Source of the DNA: Gemmatimonadales bacterium
GTDB lineage: Bacteria > Gemmatimonadota > Gemmatimonadetes > Longimicrobiales > Gaopeijiaceae
NCBI GenBank assembly: GCA_007692665.1
Contig: REBP01000078.1
Location: 1-64,000 of the forward strand
Reading direction: 5' to 3'
Length of the DNA: 64,000 nt
The position numbers and the translations under genes are program-made. Position 1 is the stretch's first letter, and each line of letters begins with the position of its first letter. Positions 17,212 to 26,632 of the stretch are shown one piece after another. The notes under the pieces were generated by a model. The model was not told the origin of the DNA, ran no database searches, and worked only from the letters and a program-made list of their open reading frames with translations.

Positions 17212-18231
17212 TCAGGGACCCGGATCCGCCCGAAGAGCTGTTCCCCCGCCACCCCCGTCCCCACGGGTGCGGGTCCGGAAGATCCTGACGTTCCCGGACT
17301 CGGCGCCCTCGGCCTCGACCCCCGTCAGGCTGTCGGAGCCTCCCTCCGGAAACAGCCCGAAAACTGCGGATCCACTCCCGGAGAGCAGGGCCGGCCGGGC
17401 CCCTGCCGCCTCGAGTTCGTCCCGAATCCTGGCCAACTCGGGGTACGCCCCGTGCAGCGCGGGGGCGAAGTCGTTTTCGGCCTCGCGGGCCACGGCCGCC
17501 CAGGAGGACCAGGGCGCCCCCGTGGCGACGCGACCGGATGAAACCGCCCCCATCACGCGGGCGGGCGCCGCCCCTTTCCCCCTTTCCGCCCGCCACCGGG
17601 CCAGGCGTGCATACGCATCGGGCGTGGCGATCCGCGCTTCGGGGAGTGCGACGATGACGTCCGCGGCCGGCAGGGGAGGAAGGGGCAGGAGCCGGTCTCC
17701 CCGCCCCCAGGCCAGAGCCAGCGGGGATCCGCAGAGGAAGAACGCGACATCGGCCCCGAGCCGGCCGCCAAGCGTGACCAGCCGGGCAGCGTCCAGGGGC
17801 CGGCCCAGAAGTTCGTTCAGCCCCCGGAGCACGGTGGCGGCATCCGACGACCCACCCCCGAGCCCGGCACCGTGCGGAATCCGCTTCACCAGGTGGATCC
17901 GGAGCCCCGGGGGCTCCCCGCCCGCCGCGTCGAGGAGCAGGCCGGCCGCCCGGACGGCCAGGTTCTGCTCCGGGGGGCCCAGGGCATCGGCAGGAACGCC
18001 CTCCACCTCGAGCTGGATCGCTCCCGGCCCGGGGAGGACTTCCAGCGTCACCTGGTCGGCAAGCTCCAGTGCCTGGAAGAGCGTCTCGACCTGGTGGTAG
18101 CCGCCTTCCTCCCGGGCCAGCACGCGCAGGAAGAGGTTCACCTTGGCGGGGGCAGGACCCGACCACCTCCGCTCCCGGATGGTCGGGTCGGCGGTGCCCG
18201 TGCGCCCGGGCGGGGGGACCGGGGACGTCAT
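17212..18231 (-). CDS. ispE: 4-diphosphocytidyl-2-C-methyl-D-erythritol kinase
   Basis: 339 aa. This is a GHMP kinase of the MEP isoprenoid pathway. Motifs are PAKVNLFLRVL at the N-terminus, the GHMP phosphate loop IPHGAGLGGGSSDAATVLRGL, GADVAFFL, and the C-terminal GSGSAVFGLF. The protein is about 40 residues longer than usual because of a Pro-rich N-terminus and a Gly/Arg tail. The start overlaps the stop of the flippase-like gene as ATGA. It is the last gene of the long alaS cluster, directly before the tRNA-Gln promoter. Confidence 0.95.
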   Translation of the reverse strand: MTSPVPPPGRTGTADPTIRERRWSGPAPAKVNLFLRVLAREEGGYHQVETLFQALELADQVTLEVLPGPGAIQLEVEGVPADALGPPEQNLAVRAAGLLLDAAGGEPPGLRIHLVKRIPHGAGLGGGSSDAATVLRGLNELLGRPLDAARLVTLGGRLGADVAFFLCGSPLALAWGRGDRLLPLPPLPAADVIVALPEARIATPDAYARLARWRAERGKGAAPARVMGAVSSGRVATGAPWSSWAAVAREAENDFAPALHGAYPELARIRDELEAAGARPALLSGSGSAVFGLFPEGGSDSLTGVEAEGAESGNVRIFRTRTRGDGGGGGTALRADPGP

Positions 18232-19403
18232 GGGTCGCCCCGCCCGGGGGCCCCGTCGATGGGTTCACCCGTCGTGGTCGTCGCATCCCCCGAAGGGGAC
18301 GGCGTCTCCCCGAGGGGCGCCGGGGTCGCCCGGTCCATCTCGAGGGCCTCCTCCTGCCGGACCTCCCGCCTGCCCTCCTCCTCGACCTCCTCCTCCACAT
18401 CCTCCTCGGCATGACCCAGGTCACGCATGGAGAGGCCCATGCGGGCGGCATACCAGAGCCCGAGCACGGTCACCGGGATGAACCCCCCGAGGTGGTATCC
18501 GAAGGCGAAGGCGAGCGTAGCGTTTTCGCCCACGCCGTAAACCTCCACCAGCGCCACCACGGCGGCGGCATGGAAGGTTCCGAAGAATCCCGGCGCCGAG
18601 GGAACGGCGACGCCGAGCGCGATGATGGCCTGCACGAAGAGCGCGGTGACGTAGCTCTCCTGGATCCCGAAGGCGTGCATGGCGATCCAGAACGAGACCG
18701 CGTTCCACCCCCAGAACGCGAAGGACCAGGCCAGCGCGCCCACGAGGAGGCGGGGACTCTGGAGGGCGGTGAGCCCCCCGAGGAAGCTTCGGAGCCCGTT
18801 GACCAGCAGCCTCGCCGCCCGCTCGGGAAGGAAGCGGGCCACCCCGTCCGCCATCCGCAGGAAGAGCTTCGGGAAGAGGAGGAGGAGCAGGACACCCCCG
18901 AGGACCGCCGCCAGGAGGACCACGACCGTCATGACGAGGGCGGCGATGGGGCGCCCCCCCACGGTGGCGTCCGCCGGGAACGAGGGGTGCAGGAGTGCCA
19001 CGGCGAGGAGCGAGAAGACCGCGATGGCGTCGAGCAGCCGCTCCACGACGAGGGAGCCCAGGGCCCCGCTCACCGAGACCGGCTCAAGCCGCGAAATGGC
19101 CCACGCCCTCGCGAACTCCCCGACCCTGGCCGGGAGGAGATTGTTGGCGGCGAACCCGATGTTCACGGCCGCGAACCGGTTGCCGAGCCCCGTATCGGGC
19201 TTGAGGGGATGAAGCAGGAGCTTCCACCGGAGGGCCCGAAGGAGGAACCCCGACGTGGCCACCGCAACGGCCGCCAGCAGGAGCCCCCACCGGACCCCCT
19301 GGATCTCCGCCCACACTTCGCCCAGCGCCACCCCCCGGAGAACCCACCAGATCAGCAGCGCACTGATGGCGATCCCGAGGACCGCCTTCCAGTCCAGCCT
19401 CAC
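18228..19403 (-). CDS. Flippase-like membrane protein (UPF0104/YbhN, LPG synthase TM-domain family)
   Basis: 391 aa, GTG start at 19403. About eight transmembrane helices span residues 5-320, with family motifs WWVLRGV near the start, RALRWKLLL, NNLLPARVGEFARAW and SAPGFFGTFHAA. The acidic and Thr/Pro-rich tail (~330-391) is probably cytoplasmic. Relatives move or modify lipids, but no substrate is known here. It begins 4 bp after pdxJ and overlaps ispE by 4 bp, so it is translated with both. Confidence 0.85.
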   Translation of the reverse strand: MRLDWKAVLGIAISALLIWWVLRGVALGEVWAEIQGVRWGLLLAAVAVATSGFLLRALRWKLLLHPLKPDTGLGNRFAAVNIGFAANNLLPARVGEFARAWAISRLEPVSVSGALGSLVVERLLDAIAVFSLLAVALLHPSFPADATVGGRPIAALVMTVVVLLAAVLGGVLLLLLFPKLFLRMADGVARFLPERAARLLVNGLRSFLGGLTALQSPRLLVGALAWSFAFWGWNAVSFWIAMHAFGIQESYVTALFVQAIIALGVAVPSAPGFFGTFHAAAVVALVEVYGVGENATLAFAFGYHLGGFIPVTVLGLWYAARMGLSMRDLGHAEEDVEEEVEEEGRREVRQEEALEMDRATPAPLGETPSPSGDATTTTGEPIDGAPGRGDP

Positions 19404-19407
19404 GCGG

Positions 19408-20175
19408 TCACCACCCGAGCGGAGGGACCCAGCCCCCGGGCTCTCGCACCCGGAGCGGGGCCTCGCGGAGGAGGTCCCGCATCTCGCGAACCGCCCGCTC
19501 CATGCCCACCAGGATCGCCCGGGCCATGATGCTGTGCCCGATGTTCACTTCCTCGATCTCGGGGAGGGCCGCCAGGGGGATGACGTTCTCGTAGGTCAGG
19601 CCGTGGCCTGCGTGCACCGCAAGCCCGATCTCGCCGCCCAGCACCGCCGCCGCCTGGAGGCGGGTGAGTTCACGGGCCCGCCCCTCGCCCCGGGCGTTGG
19701 CGTACTCGCCGGTGTGGAGTTCCACGGCTTCCGCTCCGACGTCGGCGGAGTGCCGGAGGGTCGCCTCGTCGGGGTCCACGAAGAGGGACACCCGGATGCC
19801 GGCATCCTGGAGCCGTCTCGTGGCCGACCGGACGCGCGTGCGGGAGTCTGGCGTCGACAGCGAGAGTCCCCCCTCGGTGGTGATCTCCTCTCGCCGCTCC
19901 GGGACCAGGGTGACCTGGAAGGGCCGGAGTTCGGTGGTGATGGCCACCACCTCGTCCTCGGCGGCGATCTCCAGGTTCACGCCGGTGCGAACGGTCTCCA
20001 TGAGGATGCGGACATCGCGGTCCTGGATGTGCCTGCGGTCCTCCCGGAGGTGGACCGTGATCCCTTCGGCTCCACCGAGTTCGGCCATGACCGCGGCGCG
20101 GACCGGGTCGGGCTCGTCGGTCTTCCGGGCCTCCCGGAGCGTGGCGACATGGTCGATGTTGACGTAGAGGCGCAT
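19408..20175 (-). CDS. pdxJ: Pyridoxine 5'-phosphate synthase
   Basis: 255 aa. It closes the ring of vitamin B6 from 1-deoxy-xylulose-5-phosphate and 3-amino-2-oxopropyl phosphate in the DXP-dependent route. Family motifs are [15 protein letters not shown] at the N-terminus, [45 protein letters not shown] and [16 protein letters not shown] start at 20175. Its presence with ispE in one operon is noteworthy because both pathways use DXP. Confidence 0.97.
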   Translation of the reverse strand: MRLYVNIDHVATLREARKTDEPDPVRAAVMAELGGAEGITVHLREDRRHIQDRDVRILMETVRTGVNLEIAAEDEVVAITTELRPFQVTLVPERREEITTEGGLSLSTPDSRTRVRSATRRLQDAGIRVSLFVDPDEATLRHSADVGAEAVELHTGEYANARGEGRARELTRLQAAAVLGGEIGLAVHAGHGLTYENVIPLAALPEIEEVNIGHSIMARAILVGMERAVREMRDLLREAPLRVREPGGWVPPLGW

Positions 20176-20202
20176 GGGGGGATTCCAGGGTGGCGTGCGA
20201 AG

Positions 20203-21063
20203 TCAGCGGTTTCGAAGGAGATCCGACATGTGGTCCGCCACCCCCGGATCCAGGCGGTCCCTCGCCATTTCCAGGGCGCGGCGGCCGAGCGCGGTGTAGA
20301 GTTCGCGGTCATCGGGCGAAAGCGTGCGGAGGTGAAGCCCCACCACCTCCAGGTCGCCCCGGGAGACCGGCCCGGTGAGGGACCGGTCGAGGCCGAGCGC
20401 CGTGGCATTCTCCAGTGTCCCCCTGGCCAGCGCGGTGAGCGCGGCCTCCGCCTCCTCCGGTGACGCCCCCGCCTCCTCGAAGAGCTGGGCGGCGGTCTTG
20501 AGCAGCACCACCAGGTAGTTGGACGCGAGGACCGCTGCCGCATGATAAAGGGGCCGACGCGCCGTGGGAACCGTGATGGCCCGCCCGGAGAGTTCCGCCA
20601 CGATGCGGCGTGCCGCCGCCAGCGCACCGGGCTCCCCCGATATGGCAAAGGACGCCCCCTGCAGTCGGCCGGCACCGGTGTGGGGATTGGCGATGGCCTG
20701 AAGGGGATGGAGGGTCCCGACCTGGTAGCCCCGGGCGTGAAGCGCACCGAGGGGATCTGCGCCCAGCGCACCCGAGCAGTGAAACACGGGCGTGCCGTCG
20801 GGGGGCGTGCCCCGGGCCGCCAGCACCTCGGCGATTTCCGCCAGCATGGCATCCGGGACCGTGAGGAGCACGGCCGTGGTCCCCGGAGGCGGAAGCTCCA
20901 CCCCGTACCGGTAGGTGGCCACCCCGTCCGAGAAGAGGGGGTGATCCGGGGGCTCGGGCGCCCGCCCCCAGTAGGCGAGGGATGCGACGGCATCCGCCTC
21001 TGCCAGCGCGGCCCCGAGCGCCAGACCCACCCGCCCCGGCCCGATGATGATGAGTCGTTCCAT
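20203..21063 (-). CDS. Rossmann-fold/DUF2520 oxidoreductase-like protein
   Basis: 286 aa. The N-terminal half binds a dinucleotide: LIIIGPGRVGLALGAAL is a clear GxGxxG. The middle shows the family stretch VFHCSGALG and VGTLHPLQAI. The C-terminal helical DUF2520 domain carries YHAAAVLASNYLVVLL. This architecture resembles pyrroline-5-carboxylate or ketopantoate reductases, but the substrate of DUF2520 proteins is not known. It sits between hflX and pdxJ, with spacing under 70 bp on each side. Confidence 0.87.
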   Translation of the reverse strand: MERLIIIGPGRVGLALGAALAEADAVASLAYWGRAPEPPDHPLFSDGVATYRYGVELPPPGTTAVLLTVPDAMLAEIAEVLAARGTPPDGTPVFHCSGALGADPLGALHARGYQVGTLHPLQAIANPHTGAGRLQGASFAISGEPGALAAARRIVAELSGRAITVPTARRPLYHAAAVLASNYLVVLLKTAAQLFEEAGASPEEAEAALTALARGTLENATALGLDRSLTGPVSRGDLEVVGLHLRTLSPDDRELYTALGRRALEMARDRLDPGVADHMSDLLRNR

Positions 21064-21131
21064 TCCCGTCCCTCCCCCGTGTTTCCCATGCCGAACGATG
21101 CAACCCGGCGGCCAGAGGCCCCCTCGCCGGG

Positions 21132-22397
21132 TCAGAGTTCCTCGAGCCGGATCCCCTCTTCCTGCCGGAACTTCCCCAGGAGTGGCGCTGGAATCCGCGC
21201 CACGACGTACACGCTGGTCCCCTCGGTCCGCATGTCCAGGACCTCACCCTCCCGGTGAAGTGCGGCCAGCCACTCCCCCTCGCCGGCGGGAAGTTCCAGT
21301 CGGACGCGGGGATAGCGGGCACGTACCCGGGCCCGGATGGCCTCCAGCAGGTCATCCAGGCCCCCCTCCTCCACCGCCGACACGAAGACCGAGGGCGTGG
21401 GGTCGAAGGTGCGCACGCGAAGCCGGAGCGCCTCCTCCTCGTCGTGGGTGAGCCGGTCCACCTTGTTGAACACCAGGATCCGGGGCCCCTCGTCGAGGCC
21501 GAGATCCGTCAGCACCTTGTCCACCACGTCCATCTGCTCCTCCCACTCCGAGTGGGACGCATCGATGACGTGCACCAGGAGGTCCGCCTCCCGCGCCTCT
21601 TCCAGCGTGGACCGGAACGACGCCACCAGGTGGTGGGGGAGCTTCCGGATGAACCCCACCGTGTCGGTGAGGAGCGCCTGGTACCCCAGCCCCACCTCGA
21701 TCTGGCGGGTGGCCGAATCCAGCGTCGCGAAAAGCCGGTCCTCCACCAGCACGTCGGCGCCTGACGTGGCTTTCAGGATCGAGGACTTCCCGGCGTTCGT
21801 GTAGCCCACCAGCGACACCCGGTACTCCCCGGCCCGGCGCTGGCGCTGGGTCTCGCGGGCCCTTGCCACCTTCACGAGCTTCCGCTTGAGGTCGGCGATC
21901 CTCTTCCCGATGAGACGGCGGTCGGTCTCGAGCTGGGTCTCGCCCGGTCCACGGAGCCCGATGCCGCCCCGGATCCGGGACAGGTGGGTCCACATGCGCT
22001 GCAGGCGCGGCAGCAGGTACTCGAGCTGGGCCAGCTCCACCTGCATCCCCGACTCCCGGGTCCGGGCCCGCGACGCGAAGATGTCGAGGATCAGTTCGGA
22101 CCGATCCATGATCCTCACACCGAGCTCCCGCTCCAGGTTCTTGGCCTGGTCGGGCTTCAGGTCGTCGTCGAAGATCACCAGGTCCGCCTCCTGCTCCTGC
22201 ACGAGATCGCGGACCTCGGCCACCTTCCCCTTGCCGATGAAGGTGTGGGAGTTCGGGCTGTCGACCCGCTGGATCACGGCGCCCACCATCTCGCCGCCGG
22301 CGGTGTCGAGGAGGCGGTGCAGTTCCTCCATGTGCTCCTGCACCACCCGGGGGGAGACCTCCTTGAGGGGCGCCCCCACCAGGATGGCGCGTTCCAC
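21132..22397 (-). CDS. hflX: GTPase HflX
   Basis: 421 aa from the first GTG. HflX is a ribosome-splitting heat-shock GTPase. It has the N-terminal HflX domain (HTFIGKGKVAEV, RVMDRSELILDIFASRA reading as RIMDRSELIL here), the GPGETQLETDRR and GIGLRGPGE linker, G1 GYTNAGKSS, G3 DTVGFIRKLPH and G4 NKVD. Start choice is uncertain. The GTG at 22397 has no Shine-Dalgarno. An in-frame ATT at 22430 has GGAGG eight bases upstream, and the extra residues NIPTQLLDNRNP look protein-like. No ATG, GTG or TTG lies further upstream in frame before the stop. See findings. Confidence 0.96.
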   Translation of the reverse strand: MERAILVGAPLKEVSPRVVQEHMEELHRLLDTAGGEMVGAVIQRVDSPNSHTFIGKGKVAEVRDLVQEQEADLVIFDDDLKPDQAKNLERELGVRIMDRSELILDIFASRARTRESGMQVELAQLEYLLPRLQRMWTHLSRIRGGIGLRGPGETQLETDRRLIGKRIADLKRKLVKVARARETQRQRRAGEYRVSLVGYTNAGKSSILKATSGADVLVEDRLFATLDSATRQIEVGLGYQALLTDTVGFIRKLPHHLVASFRSTLEEAREADLLVHVIDASHSEWEEQMDVVDKVLTDLGLDEGPRILVFNKVDRLTHDEEEALRLRVRTFDPTPSVFVSAVEEGGLDDLLEAIRARVRARYPRVRLELPAGEGEWLAALHREGEVLDMRTEGTSVYVVARIPAPLLGKFRQEEGIRLEEL

Positions 22398-22502
22398 CGG
22401 GTTGCGGTTGTCCAGCAGCTGCGTGGGAATGTTCAGTTCCTCCGGGAAGGATCGAGGGACAGGGCGCCGGGCTTCAGGGTGCCGGGGCTCACGGGGTCAG
22501 GC

Positions 22503-23096
22503 TCACGGCGTCAGGTTGCCGCGGGAGCGGAAGGGGAGGTCGCGCTGGATCCCGGCACCCCGGGCCCGGATGTCCCCCTCCAGACGATACGGAATCTCGC
22601 CCCCCTGCATCCAGGCGCGAAGGGCGGTACCGAGGGCGCTGTAGCGGAAGGGGATGCGGAGGGGGACGACACTCGTGCTCCGTCGGTCCAGCCGGACCGT
22701 GTCGGAGGTGATCCCCGTGGCCAGGGTGTCCCACCGGTCCGGCTGCGTGGGGTCCGCCACCTCGAGGAGGTAGCTGAACTCCCGGACCTCCAGGCCGAAG
22801 CGGTTCGGGTTGTTCACCTCGAGAAGGATCTCGGCAGTGCCCCCGGTGAGCCCCAGCCCGATGACCCGGACGTCGGCGATGGCCACCTCCGGCGACCGCA
22901 CGAAGAGGGAGCAGGCCGACGAGATCAGGACCACCCCCAGGACCGTGCCCCAGAGCGCCAGCGTGCGGCCGGAGAGCCGGTGACCGAGTCGGCGACTGCG
23001 CCGCCCCCGCGAAGGCCGGCCCGCGTTCGGTGCGTTTCCCCGGGACGGCTCGGGAGACTGGGGAAACTCGATGGGGTCATGCGTGCGATTCTTCAT
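22503..23096 (-). CDS. LEA14-like lipoprotein
   Basis: 197 aa. After a basic 44-residue N-terminus, a hydrophobic stretch (ALWGTVLGVVLISSAC) ends in a lipobox-like SSAC, so the protein is probably anchored at the envelope through Cys62. The rest matches the LEA type 2 / water-stress fold: VAIADVRVIGLGLTGGTAEIL, LEVNNPNRFGLEVREFSYLL, IPFRYSALGT and a YRLEGDIR strand. Function in bacteria is unclear. It starts 8 bp after rarA and precedes hflX. Confidence 0.8.
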   Translation of the reverse strand: MKNRTHDPIEFPQSPEPSRGNAPNAGRPSRGRRSRRLGHRLSGRTLALWGTVLGVVLISSACSLFVRSPEVAIADVRVIGLGLTGGTAEILLEVNNPNRFGLEVREFSYLLEVADPTQPDRWDTLATGITSDTVRLDRRSTSVVPLRIPFRYSALGTALRAWMQGGEIPYRLEGDIRARGAGIQRDLPFRSRGNLTP

Positions 23097-23104
23097 CTGC
23101 TTCC

Positions 23105-24508
23105 CTACCCCTCGGAGGTCGGTGGGGTTGCGCCGGAGGCCCCCTCGGCCCTGCGGGCCTTCCACCAGGCCAGGCGCTTCTCGATGTCGCGCTCGAAACC
23201 GTACGGGCCGGGCTCGTACCAGGTCGTGCCCTCGAGCCCCTCGGGGAGGTAGCCCTGGGCCGCCACGCCCCCGGGCTCGTCGGGGTCGTACCGGTACCCG
23301 GCCCCGTAGCCCCATTCCTTCATGGGTTTCGTGGGCGCGTTCCGGATGTGGAGGGGCACCTGCGCCGAGGCGGTGTCCTCGGCCGCCCGCGCCACCCCCT
23401 TCCAGGCCCGGTAGACCCGGTTGGACTTGGGCGCCGTGGCCAGGTAGACCACGGCCTGGGCCAGGGCGAGGTCGCCCTCCGGAGAGCCGAGGAAGTCGAA
23501 GGCGTCCCGCGCCGCCATGGCCTGCGTGAGGGCCGCCGGGTCGGCGAGCCCGATGTCCTCCACCGCCATGCGCACGAGGCGCCGCGCGATGTAGCCCGGG
23601 TCCTCGCCGCCCCGGAGCATGCGGGCCAGCCAGTAGAGGGCGGCGTCGGGGTCGCTCCCGCGGATGGACTTGTGCAGCGCCGACACGAGGTTGTAGTGCT
23701 CCTCGCCGCCCTTGTCGTAGATGGCGAACCGGTGCTGGAGGGCCTCGGCGGCGACCTCGGGCGTGATGTGGCCTCCGGGACCCACGAGGCGGGCCGCGCC
23801 CTCCAGGGCCCCCAGCGCCCGGCGGGCGTCCCCGTCGGCGGCGAGGCCCAGGAAGGCGAGCGCGTCGGCCTCGGCGCTCACCTCCGCATCCCCCAGCCCC
23901 CGCTCCGGGTCGGCGAGGGCCTCGGCGAGGAGCTCCGCCAGCGCCTCCGGAGGAAGAGGCTCCAGGATGAAGACCGGCGCACGGGAGAGGAGCGGGCGGT
24001 TCACCTCGAACGACGGGTTCTCGGTGGTGGCACCCACCAGGACAATGGTGCCGTCCTCGACGTGGGGGAGGAAGGCGTCCTGCTGGGCACGGTTGAAGCG
24101 GTGGATCTCGTCGCAGAAGAGGATGGTGCCGCGCCCGGTGGCCTTCCGGCGGGTGCGGGCCTCGGCCAGGATCTCGCGGACCCGGGGCACGCCCTCGGTC
24201 ACGGCCGAGAAGGGCACGAAGTGGGCGTCGGCGCGGGCGGCCAGCAGGCGGGCCAGCGTCGTCTTGCCGCTCCCCGGCGGCCCCCACAGGATGCAGCTCT
24301 GGAGCCGGCCGCCCTCGAGCATGAGCCGGAGCGGCTTGCCTTCGCCCAGGAGGTGGCCCTGGCCCCGGACCTCGTCCAGGGAGCGGGGGCGCATCCGGGC
24401 CGCGAGGGGGGCATCGGGAGTGGACTCGGCGGGCCCCTCGTCCGGTCGCGAACCCGGGGCGGCGTCCGGGAAGAGCGACAGGCCGTCGTCCGTCGGGGCG
24501 TCAGACAT
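23105..24508 (-). CDS. rarA: Replication-associated recombination protein A (RarA/MgsA)
   Basis: 467 aa. This is an AAA+ ATPase acting at stalled replication forks. The N-terminus carries a [18 protein letters not shown] box, then Walker [12 protein letters not shown], Walker [12 protein letters not shown], sensor 1 [12 protein letters not shown] and a Lys/Arg-finger region LLSRAPVF. The C-terminal tetramerisation domain includes [20 protein letters not shown] and [10 protein letters not shown]. The N-terminal ~35 residues are Asp/Pro-rich. Start at 24508 overlaps the cca stop by 8 bp. Confidence 0.95.
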   Translation of the reverse strand: MSDAPTDDGLSLFPDAAPGSRPDEGPAESTPDAPLAARMRPRSLDEVRGQGHLLGEGKPLRLMLEGGRLQSCILWGPPGSGKTTLARLLAARADAHFVPFSAVTEGVPRVREILAEARTRRKATGRGTILFCDEIHRFNRAQQDAFLPHVEDGTIVLVGATTENPSFEVNRPLLSRAPVFILEPLPPEALAELLAEALADPERGLGDAEVSAEADALAFLGLAADGDARRALGALEGAARLVGPGGHITPEVAAEALQHRFAIYDKGGEEHYNLVSALHKSIRGSDPDAALYWLARMLRGGEDPGYIARRLVRMAVEDIGLADPAALTQAMAARDAFDFLGSPEGDLALAQAVVYLATAPKSNRVYRAWKGVARAAEDTASAQVPLHIRNAPTKPMKEWGYGAGYRYDPDEPGGVAAQGYLPEGLEGTTWYEPGPYGFERDIEKRLAWWKARRAEGASGATPPTSEG

Positions 24509-25871
24509 CGCTGGCCTCCTCCGTGGGTTCGGTCCCTTCCCCGAGGAGTTCCGCGGCCCGCTCGAGGAGCCGGTCCCGGTTGTTCCGCGCAGGGTCGGCG
24601 AGCACTTCCTGGAGCAGGCGGTCGAAGACCTGCCCGAAGGCGGGTCCCGGGCGGTAGCCGGCCTGGATCAGGTCCCGCCCCGAGAGGGCGAGTTCCCCGG
24701 CGGCAAGCGGAACCCGGGCGTGCAGGTCGCCCCGGATGGCCCGGAGCAGGTCGCCCCCGGCCCGCGCAGCCCCGGAGTCGGTCCTGGCGCGGTACCAGGC
24801 CGCGAGCAGACGGAGGGCGGGGGGGACCAGGTCGCGGCCCAGCGCCACCATCCAGCGTCGGCGGGCCACCGGGTCCGCGAGGAAGGTGTCGCCCTCCGGG
24901 AGGGTGGCGAGGGCCCCGGCCAGGGCACCGATCTCGCTGATCCGTCGATTGGACGAGCGGAGGCGGACGAGAACCTGCACCGCGCCCTCGGTGGAGCCCG
25001 TGGCCGAGAGAAGGGCCGCGAGGCGGAGTTCCAGGCGGTGCCCCGGGAGCCCATCCACGGTCCGGAGGGCAGCGGCCCAGCGCCCCCGGGCCTCGGGGGT
25101 GTCCAGCTCGGGGTGGAGGAACCCCAGGACGCCGGACGCCGCCAGCAGGGAGAGCGCCGCCGACGGGGGGGACCCGGCCCCCGACGCCAGGACCTTGTCC
25201 AGTTCCTCCCGGACCCGCTCCGGCGAGAGGTTTCCCATGCGGGGGACCGCCTCGCAGAGCGCCCCCCAGGTGTCCGCATCCACGCGGAGGCCGAATCGAC
25301 CGGCAAAGCGAAGGGCGCGGAGGATGCGAAGGTAGTCCTCGGCAAAGCGCTCCTCCGGCCGACCCACGGTGCGCAGCACCCGCCCCCTCATGTCGGCGCT
25401 GCCACCGAACGGATCGTGGAGGCTCCGGCGGATGGGGTGCCACGCCACCGCGTTGATGGTGAAGTCTCGGCGCCCCAGGTCGTCGTCCAGGCGGTCCGCG
25501 AAGGCCACCACCGCGTGCCTTCCGGTCGTCTCGACGTCGCGGCGGAAGGTGGTCACCTCGTAGAGGGTGCCGTCCCTGGCGAGGACCCCCACCGTCCCGT
25601 GCTCGATCCCGATGGGCACGGTCCGCCGGAAGAGGCGCCGCACCTGCTTCGGGTGGGCCCGGGTCGTCAGGTCCCAGTCCTCGGACGGGTGTCCGGCCAG
25701 GGCGTCCCGGACGGCTCCACCCACGGCCCAGGTCTCGAACCCCGCCTCCTCGAGGGTTCGACAGATCCACCGCACCGGGCCCGGTGCCTCGAGGTCGATC
25801 CCGGGCGATTCGGGATCGGGGGAGTCGGGACCGGGGGAGCCGGGACCGGGGGATTCGGCGCCGGTCGTCAT
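24501..25871 (-). CDS. cca: CCA tRNA nucleotidyltransferase, poly(A) polymerase family
   Basis: 456 aa. It adds or repairs the 3' CCA of tRNAs. The polymerase head shows [17 protein letters not shown], then the catalytic metal pair [28 protein letters not shown] and a nucleotide-selecting [22 protein letters not shown] stretch (ED..R). The tail region is helical. The first ~25 residues are a repeated SPGxx sequence unlike the family and encoded by four 15-bp repeats. Start overlaps the upstream SDR stop as ATGA. tRNA-Gln in this window lacks CCA, so the enzyme is needed. Confidence 0.94.
   Translation of the reverse strand: MTTGAESPGPGSPGPDSPDPESPGIDLEAPGPVRWICRTLEEAGFETWAVGGAVRDALAGHPSEDWDLTTRAHPKQVRRLFRRTVPIGIEHGTVGVLARDGTLYEVTTFRRDVETTGRHAVVAFADRLDDDLGRRDFTINAVAWHPIRRSLHDPFGGSADMRGRVLRTVGRPEERFAEDYLRILRALRFAGRFGLRVDADTWGALCEAVPRMGNLSPERVREELDKVLASGAGSPPSAALSLLAASGVLGFLHPELDTPEARGRWAAALRTVDGLPGHRLELRLAALLSATGSTEGAVQVLVRLRSSNRRISEIGALAGALATLPEGDTFLADPVARRRWMVALGRDLVPPALRLLAAWYRARTDSGAARAGGDLLRAIRGDLHARVPLAAGELALSGRDLIQAGYRPGPAFGQVFDRLLQEVLADPARNNRDRLLERAAELLGEGTEPTEEASDV
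25802..25861 (-). repeat. Four 15-bp tandem repeats at the cca N-terminus
   Basis: Units start near 25802, 25817, 25832 and 25847. They encode [10 protein letters not shown]-like pentapeptides just after the Cca start. The array stays in frame at any copy number. It parallels the pentapeptide array at 6689-6748. Confidence 0.8.
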
Positions 25872-26632
25872 CCGAAGGGAACCGCCCCGCCGTTCACGTT
25901 CATCACCTCCGCGGTGACGTGGCGGGCCAGGGGGGAGCAGAGAAAGACGATGGGGCCCGCCACGTCGTCGGGGGAGGCGATGCGGCCCAGGGGGATGCCG
26001 GCCACGGCAGCCTCCCGGGCCTCGCCCCGGAGCGCCGTCGCCACCATGTCGGTCTCGACCCAGCCCGGGGCCACCGCGTTCACCGTGATCCCGCGGGGGG
26101 CCAGTTCCACCGCAAGTCCCTTCACCAGCGAGACCAGGGCGCCCTTGGAGGCCGCGTAGTCGCCGTGAAATGCCTCTCCCCGCTGGGCGGCGGTGGAGCT
26201 CACGAGGACGATGCGCCCGTCGTCCGAGATCCGGCGCGCGGCCTCCCGGGTCACGAAGAAGAGGCTCTCGAGGTTCACGGCGAGGGTCCGTCGCCACTGC
26301 GCGGTGGACATCTCGGAGAGGGGAACGCCCTCGGGGTGCCAGATCCCGTGGTTGCCCACCACCAGGTCCAGCCCCCCGAACGCGCCGACCACCTCGTCGA
26401 AAACCTCGCCGACCCGTTCCTCGTCCGTGAGGTCCGCCTGGATCGCCAGCCCCGTGGCATCCATGGATGCGAGTTCGGCCAGCGTCCGGTTCGCCGCTTC
26501 CTCTCCGGTTCGCCAGGTGAAGGCCACCCGCACGCCCGCCCGGGCAAGGAGGAGGGCGGTGGCCCGCCCGACCCCCCGGGAACCCCCGGTCACCAGGGCA
26601 CGACGCCCCTCGAGTGCCAGCAACCCGTTCAT
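25868..26632 (-). CDS. Short-chain dehydrogenase/reductase, FabG-like
   Basis: 254 aa. Classical SDR: NAD(P)-binding TGGSRGVGRATA, the NHG motif (VVGNHGIWH) where most have NAG, catalytic Ser in VLVSSTAAQRG, YxxxK as YAASKGALV, and C-terminal NAVAPGWVETDM. This fits 3-oxoacyl-ACP reductase-like enzymes, but the substrate is not settled since no fab genes are nearby. ATGA overlaps on both sides tie it to the CpsB-like gene and cca. Confidence 0.88.
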   Translation of the reverse strand: MNGLLALEGRRALVTGGSRGVGRATALLLARAGVRVAFTWRTGEEAANRTLAELASMDATGLAIQADLTDEERVGEVFDEVVGAFGGLDLVVGNHGIWHPEGVPLSEMSTAQWRRTLAVNLESLFFVTREAARRISDDGRIVLVSSTAAQRGEAFHGDYAASKGALVSLVKGLAVELAPRGITVNAVAPGWVETDMVATALRGEAREAAVAGIPLGRIASPDDVAGPIVFLCSPLARHVTAEVMNVNGGAVPFG

